From Larix kaempferi (taxonomy: Eukaryota > Streptophyta > Pinopsida > Pinales > Pinaceae), in assembly GCA_027924585.1 (NCBI GenBank), contig BSBM01000150.1:15119001-15183000 (forward strand): a DNA stretch of 64,000 bases, read 5' to 3'. Of this stretch, positions 57,504 through 64,000 are shown piece by piece (the stretch's first letter is position 1; each line of letters begins with the position of its first letter). The position numbers were made by a program, and so were the translations under genes. The notes under the pieces are model-generated. The model made no database searches. It saw nothing but the letters and a program-made list of their open reading frames with translations, and was not told where the DNA came from.

Positions 57504-59410
57504 CTCCTTTTTCACAAAAATCCTCACAGTTCTCCCAAAAAAAACCCCCTTACTACTTGCTAAATCCCCTCTTTATAGGAATCCACCTCCTTCATAAAGT
57601 CAAACTTCCTTATCACTCCACCGCCCTAGCTGTCGTGGTCTTGGAAGTACAAATCATTAATGCATCCCTTTTTTAAGGTAAAAAGGTGGATTATATATTA
57701 TTTTTAAATCACCCAAGTTTCTCTCGAGCAGTGGGATCATTCAATAATTTATTTAATCAAATCCTTTTTAATTTATTTTGGAATGATTCTGTCCCTTAAT
57801 TTAAATGAATAATCTATTTAATAAATCATTCAATCCACTATGCTTTATATAAAGATTATGATCATTATTATCATTAATTAAATAATAACAATAATAACAT
57901 AATAATTAATAATAATAGAAATTAAACTAATTGTGAATAGAAATTAGAAATATTTATTTGTTTACTCGATAAGTGTCAACATAGTACTTCTGGGTATAAA
58001 TAATGGAATATACTTTAATGGTTTAATTAATCATGATCAACAATTATATAGCACACTCTTCTATTATTAATGTTTAACTTTTATACTTCACATTGAAGAC
58101 ACCTTTACTTGAGGATACTTACAATTTATGACATTTATTTTACACATTAGAACTTGATAATCTTTTACTAATTAAGTCATCCACTAAATACTTAATTGAC
58201 TCATCCATGATAACTTATAACATTGTTAAATCTTGATAAGTAGGTTGTAAACCAATATTATTGCGCATGTGCATAATGTGCATGCGTGGCCAGCGTATGC
58301 ACAAGACAGACATGTACTATAAACATATGTCATATATATATCCTATGCATAACAGCTAACTAACACTAATAATACTTTATGCAAACTAAACAAGTATACA
58401 TTCATCATAATATTACTAAAACATCATCGGTTATTTATCAGTTAACCTTTAAGATTTCATTTCGTTATTTTTATGATTACATTTGATCAATCATTCAGGT
58501 GCAAGGGAAGCTACCTACTACCACTAACTCCGGGTCAAGGGATACCCAACCCTCAACGGTAGTAACTATCATATCCTCCCATCCTAACCTACGTCCACAT
58601 CCTCCCTATCCTTCCTTTGCTAGTACAAAAGTGGATGTCGGACTCATCGACCTAACCACATAGAACTTGAGAGCGATAGCGTTGGCTGAACAGCGGACCT
58701 ATCCTCCCCTAGCAGGCATCCGACCATCGTCATCACAACATACATGGGGAGCGTGTCTCAGCACGGCCCTCCCACGACCTCGTGTATCATAGGAACATAG
58801 GGTGGGCAACACATCCATCCCTCTCAACATACCGGGTCTACACCCTTATAAAATCATACTCTACTGCTATCGAGATTATCGGTCCATGTCATCGTTTCAT
58901 CAATTTCGGTTGCTAAGGTTTACTGCCTGGATAGGTTCTTGTCAGATCGAGTATCCGGCTATCCCATAGCCCTTGAGTCCTGTAGGTTAGTATTCCGCAA
59001 AATACACATTTTATAACAAGCATTTCCATCCGATCACCAATTGATCCATATCATCAACATCATTCATTTTACGTCACAATTTTATCGCATCACAGATATG
59101 CATAGAATATAACAGTTCTATCAATTTCATCATAGGATGGCATCCACGTACAACACCATATATTTCACATTTCATCAATGAAACGCTAAAACATATATTT
59201 TCACCATAAAAGCAATGAATCTCATGATAATCATAACTTAATAACTGCATGAAGATAGTGGCATCTTTAACATAGTAGCAGCATATCATAATGTCTATTA
59301 TGCCGAAAACATAGTTCACTCTGTCTAGTTGAGTCCCATCAGATAATAAGCAAATAAAGTGAAAGGTGTCTAACTCGTAAACATGCCTAGTCAAAATATG
59401 GGGCATTACA
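57504..59410 (-). repeat. 3' LTR of a minus-strand gypsy element (outer end unknown)
   Basis: On the minus strand the LTR starts TGTAATGCCCC at 59410, directly after a purine-rich tract. The far end was not found; the part from about 58480 to 59410 is the best supported. The 134-codon frame at 59074-59478 crosses the PPT-LTR boundary and is not a gene. Confidence 0.55.
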
Positions 59411-59425
59411 TACACCCACCCTTCA
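59411..59425 (-). other. Polypurine tract of the minus-strand gypsy element
   Basis: The minus strand reads tgaagggtgggtgta directly before the LTR start, preceded by gggacgaagtttcc, a phrase common just before gypsy 3' LTRs. Confidence 0.65.
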
Positions 59426-62400
59426 GGAAACTTCGTCCCGAAGTTATGGTTATAATAATGCAGGGAAATTCTTGACACATAAACTCTTCATTCTTGCAAG
59501 TAGCAGGTGTTGGCCATACTTGTCCTCCTTAGCTTTGACTTGACCGAATATGTCGATATTATCCTATGGCTTTGCTTCTTTTATCCCCTGATGTGTATTC
59601 TAATAATTAAAGAATCATTTAGATTAATCTTTTTATTGAATCTCTAGAATCCGTAAGGTTATAATCAAGTGCCATCCACCTCAGTATCCTACTTCTTACC
59701 GTTTAGCAACATCCTTCAAGTTATAACATCCAGATAGGTTTACTCCTCGCCAAAAGCTTATATTGATTCAACTAGCATGAAATCATCAACGATTTAAATT
59801 GAAGGTCGTTAGAACTTTTAATCTATATCCACTCAACATGCAACTACCAAGGACTCTTAAGGTTTGCATACTTCTCTTAAGGAAGAGGTTCATGTCCCTT
59901 AAACCCTAAGGTCATACATTATTATTTCTTTATCGGTAATAAACAATAACAAAAGTATCGTAACATCATTAAACTAGGAGAACTATTATTGTTTACAAGG
60001 TTTTTATGGCTGTTTCTTATCAAAATACAATTGTTATCATGCTTATTTATTATTCTCATTTTCAAACCAATATAATTTGTCGGGAAACCATTACTCCTTC
60101 AATACCTTAAGAATCTCATAGCTAGTTTTGTTCCCAACCTTACCATCGCAAAGGTAATTACTAGTATTTATCCTAGTAAGCCATTGTATTTGTACATTGC
60201 CACTCTTCCTACCCACACAAGCACCCTTTATGTACTTTGTAAAGGCCTTAGTCTAATCCTACAAGTTGAACGAAAACATCATTACGTAATCTGTTCAATC
60301 CTATTAGAACTTCATAACAACTGCTTTAATTGAGTTAAGTTGGGGACTGTGTTGGGATTCTTATGACTCTTTTATTATTAACCGAGATCATCACTATATC
60401 AGGTATGATTAATCCGAAATTTTCTCAAAAACCTCTCGCACCATTACACCAATTTTTAACTTAATTAGTCTAAGCCATGTTTCCCCTTAATAAAATAGTC
60501 TTTTAATAAGCTTTATACGCAATCTCCTGGTTTACGTACATGGTGTTTCCGTAGTGTGATTCAAAAGGATACCTATTCTTGTATCCAACAAATTTATTTC
60601 CTTCCATTATCTTATCTGAATAATATGTAATGTATTTTCTAAGTCTCTCTTATATAACATTTATTTACACTTTTTTTTTAAAAGAAACTTTTATTTGTAA
60701 ATATAATTATGAGAGGTTCACGAGTTTTCACCTTAAGTTGTACCTTGCACTAAGTTATCTATACACGCACATTAATGTTGTGTCATTTGTTGTGGGGAAG
60801 TAGTAGCTCAAACACCACTCCATGTTTATTTAACCAAGTTTTCTTATCAACACAAGCAAAGTGTAGACGTGGTTGTCCTAACAAATCACACATTCACATA
60901 TCCCTTAAACATGTTAATTACGCAACATGTAAACCTATTCAATAGAACTAGATGAGGTTACATAGTATTGCAACTAATGCAATTTAGGAATTTCATCAAT
61001 AGATTAAAACACAACTTTTCCCTTCTTAGTTGATATATAAAAATTTTCATTCTTTGTAGTACTTAGAGAAGAAATATAAGAAAATAAAGGAATTCGCTTC
61101 TACCCTGTCATTTTACCTCACGAGGAAAACCTAATGCAGTGTTCCTTAAAATGCCTATATTTATACTTATGTGCAAGGAACAGTTTGTTAGGATCAATGT
61201 GTTGAAATCTATGGTCGTTTTCATTAATGATTTTGTCATGTAGTAAATTTAGCGTCTTAGCATTCAGCTTGCCATGCTCGGTTTAGCGGTTCCTTGTTTT
61301 CAGATTAAGTGTTTATTTCACCTCATCGACTATACATTGAAGTCTCGACAAAGGTTTGATCTAGTCTATACATTTAACCAGACATTAATCTTAAAATTTT
61401 AGGATTTAGGATGAACTCATTAATTAAGTTTTATGAGTAACTTCCTTAGTCCCTCAATAATTTACCTACCTTTATATGGTATTGCTTGTTCATTTTGTAA
61501 TTATTAAGTCCTGGTTGTTTCTCAATAATATTCCCCCCCCCCATCATGACAATTTAACCTAAGCAAGACTAGCGGCATATAACCCCTACCCTTTTCTCGC
61601 ACATACCTAGTTTCTTCAATCTCCTTCCACTTACTACATTGAAACATGATTAATTGCACATTACACATAGAAAATTTACGGTGTTGATTTTAATACATAG
61701 ATATCTCTCATATCTTAATACTAATTAATTTCCAATAGGGGAATCCATTCCCACATACCTTAAATATTGACCTACCACCTCTATCTGGGTGCCTCATACA
61801 ACTATACATTATCACTAGACATGAGATACTCATATAATCTTACTCCCTGTCTTGCCAGTTTTGTAAAGGTAACCGTTCTCATCAATAAATAATCTCATCA
61901 TGTCTCCTAATTGGAAATGCACTATTTCCCTTAAACATAGTCTTATTACAAATTCCAAGTACTTGATTTATAACGGTTGTTAGTCTATTGGTCAAGTGTT
62001 ATTGACTTTCAGTTATCTCCTATTTTTTTATTACCTTTCTACCACGTCCTTGCTCTATTTAATACCTTATTAGATTCAGTTAATACATCTCTTGTTTCTA
62101 TCGATGATCCTGTACCTAATGGGAAGCAACACAATTATCCTAGTCACTAATAGTGGTAACCATCATCCCTTAATATTTGAACACCAATGTATATTTATTC
62201 GACAATTCAACGCGTTATTAAACATACGTGGACTCCACCATCATATTTAACTAATAGAACTAGGACACTTCTTCATTCATTACAATCTTTAAGGTATATC
62301 GCCTTGTCATTTCACTTATCCTCCAAAACTTTGGTTCGAGATTCATAGCATAGTCCCCCTCTTATATTACCTATTTATTATTGAGTTCATTTAATGTTTT

Positions 62401-62980
62401 ACTTCCTGCCCTCTTTATATGTGTAGGGTTAAATATTGACCAATGACATTATGGTTGTTATTTACATGTCATGAGTGAAGAGTTTATTAAAAGTCACCTT
62501 GAGAGTTACGGTTTTTTTTTTTAATTTATTTTTTATTTTTTATTTTTTTTTATAAAAAATACTCATATTATCATGATTACACTATCATAATGAATACAAT
62601 CCTTCAAAGTTAAATATTCTTCCGCTAAAGACTGATTGATAAAGGCAATGACCATATAATGGAGAAAACAATTATTATTCAAAAGTAGTACTTAGTGGTT
62701 GCGAGACCACATAAATCATCATAAAAATAAATATTGTTATTTTTAATGAAAAATATAAACATTTTGTCCTTACCTCCTACATATATATATTAAATTTCAA
62801 TACTTAGATTTCTCTTTTAATTATAAATTGTAATTTAAATTTTATATAAATATAACTTATAAATATAAATATAAATTAATTTTAAATATAATTCATAAAT
62901 AAATTATATAATTTAAATATAAATTATAATTTAAAGTTTAAATATGACTTCGCCAAGCCACTTCAACCTATATATATATA
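59426..62980. other. AT-rich DNA, presumed heavily decayed element interior
   Basis: The interior of the minus-strand gypsy element should lie here, but I could not recognise integrase, RT or gag on either strand. There are a C10 run near 61537, a T-rich tract at 62513-62552, and an A/T-only-like stretch with ataaatataaat repeats at 62760-63010. Confidence 0.4.
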
Positions 62981-63059
62981 TATTCATTTTCCAAAATTTT
63001 AATATATATATATTAAATTTAAATGTAAGCGCTAAGTGAATAGTCGAGCTAGGGTTTCA

Positions 63060-63149
63060 ATGGAAAGGTTTAAATCATGCGATGAAGGGGAATTATTGGG
63101 CAGGCATGAAGCTCCAGTTCATTGTGTTGAGTATTCATATACAGCAGGG
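63060..63149 (+). pseudogene. Fragment resembling a WD40 blade of spindle-checkpoint BUB3
   Basis: The frame reads LLGRHEAPVHCVEYSYTAG. From memory plant BUB3 proteins carry a very similar stretch (xLGxHxxPVRCVEYSYAAG) followed by a WD40 sequence GSWDKT. Here similarity ends after TAG, at a position followed by unrelated sequence, so only about 30 codons are present. It is a single exon-like fragment, either captured by a mobile element or left from a pseudogene. The frame stays open to 63290 without further similarity. Confidence 0.55.
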
Positions 63150-64000
63150 ATGCTTGATGCACAGTATGGTCTTATGAACAGAAGCTTGTTGGCTTGCGTG
63201 ATAATGCCCTTGGTTACGAGCTCGGTCAGGCTTGGCAGGTGGCTGTTGATGGGTGCACGGTCTGGGCCCGATATTCCATTTATTGCATGAGTAGCAACGA
63301 AGGCTATGCTCTTGGGTGTAATGGCTTGCTTGGGCCATACTGGAATTGTCGTTGGGTCACATGGCGAGCTATGAATGGTGGAAGCTAGGGCCGAAACCCA
63401 TAACTTTTATTACGTCGGCTGGGGCTGCAGTGTTGTGTGTGGGCCGCCTTTGGTCTTGGCTCTCGGCCACCTGCAAGGCTCTCGGTGTTGGAGCTTGGGA
63501 TGTAGGTTGTGAGCGTGGCCCCCATTTGGACTTGGCACGAGATCACCTGCAACGCTTTCAGTGTTGGGTGCTCGGGCTGTGGGTTATTGCGTGGCTAGCA
63601 GGGGTTGCCACGGGTGTTGCCACATGGACGATGGAGGATGGGTAATGCATGGGGCCCTTTACGAATGACGTGGCATTGTGGAGATCATAGACGTAGCCAT
63701 GGGGGAGGAGATCAACGGCTCACGTGAACTCCACGCCGTCAACATGCTCAGGTGATAAGGGGAGAGGCGGTTGTGGAATGTATACCGCCTTTATACGTGT
63801 CATCCTCCCGGCTCGTCCGCCTGCTTGTAAGGTGGTATAAGAAACCACCTATGGCTCGTGCGGAAACCACCCTTGGGAATGTTATAAAGAGCGAGGTAGT
63901 TCTCCTTTCGGCACCCATTTTTTTTTTTTTTAGGACATGATACGAGAAGAACCTAGCATAGTGCAGCAGATAGTAATGTGAGCAGGACTAAGCACCCACA
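63150..64000. other. GC-richer terminal region, no gene recognised
   Basis: GC content rises sharply here. Two related stretches (around 63440-63510 and 63520-63590) share ttggagcttggga/ttgggtgctcggg-like phrases. A tataaag at about 63883 and a T-run at 63919 suggest a promoter or LTR part, but no repeat partner is in the window. Confidence 0.35.

Noticed and set aside
59074-59478. 134-codon frame
   Set aside because: It crosses the polypurine tract and LTR boundary of a gypsy relic.
63346-63940. Frames in the GC-rich right end
   Set aside because: Several overlap on both strands and none has a recognisable domain; high GC alone lengthens open frames.

Overview
The window reads as a gene-poor, retrotransposon-dominated stretch of a land-plant nuclear genome. 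It contains nested LTR retrotransposons of Ty3/gypsy and Ty1/copia type, AT-rich spacers, microsatellites and only scraps of host-like genes. The size and density of the elements fit a large-genome seed plant; a conifer or other gymnosperm is my guess from the look of the repeats, not something the sequence proves. I see no rRNA, tRNA, CRISPR array or intact host gene.

Layout. (A) 151-21534, minus strand: one complete giant Ty3/gypsy element of 21,384 bp, flanked by the 5-bp duplication ctctg. Its two LTRs are about 7.1 kb each. Each LTR carries a gene of about 1,044 codons in the same direction as gag-pol; it is intact in the 5' LTR and frameshifted by a 22-bp duplication in the 3' LTR. The interior has gag, then pol in the order protease, RNase H, reverse transcriptase, degenerate RNase H, integrase. 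One in-frame stop lies in integrase. (B) 21540-24200: unidentified flank with 177-bp and ~160-bp tandem duplications. (C) 24199-26770 plus 36489-36933: a decayed copia element (partial RT and RNase H, a tandem-repeat 3' tail, PPT, 3' LTR). (D) 26771-36483, plus strand: a young complete chromovirus-like gypsy element inserted in the copia LTR with the duplication cctgt. Its LTRs are both 1,721 bp and nearly identical, and gag-pol is one intact frame. Its leader holds an array of 30/31-bp hairpin repeats and an A38 tract. (E) 36934-39140, minus: a decayed gag-protease-RT start of a related gypsy element, cut by the copia LTR. (F) 39140-47200: AT-rich relics, a two-exon host-like fragment, a 63-bp tandem repeat, an integrase relic and LTR scraps. 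(G) 47211-54090, plus: a decayed coding region of about 1,090 codons, split by a 3,618-bp insertion made of inverted modules with the duplication gttgg. Part of its protein aligns colinearly with the LTR-borne protein of element A. (H) 54091-64000: microsatellite, a foldback element, an LTR boundary of another minus-strand gypsy element, AT-rich DNA, and an 89-bp fragment resembling BUB3.

How it fits together. The most interesting system is the giant element. Its TATA box lies about 250 bp downstream of the LTR gene, so the gene sits in U3 and would be read near the 3' end of genomic RNA or from its own upstream promoter, in a position like that of a retroviral accessory gene. A decayed relative of the same protein at 47-54 kb suggests a wider family. 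The second unusual point is an RNase H domain with a complete set of acidic residues placed before the reverse transcriptase, while the usual RNase H after it has lost its catalytic residues. The nesting gives an order of events: E existed, copia C landed beside or in it, then D landed in the C LTR. The D LTRs differ at about five positions; the LTRs of A differ at roughly 1%.
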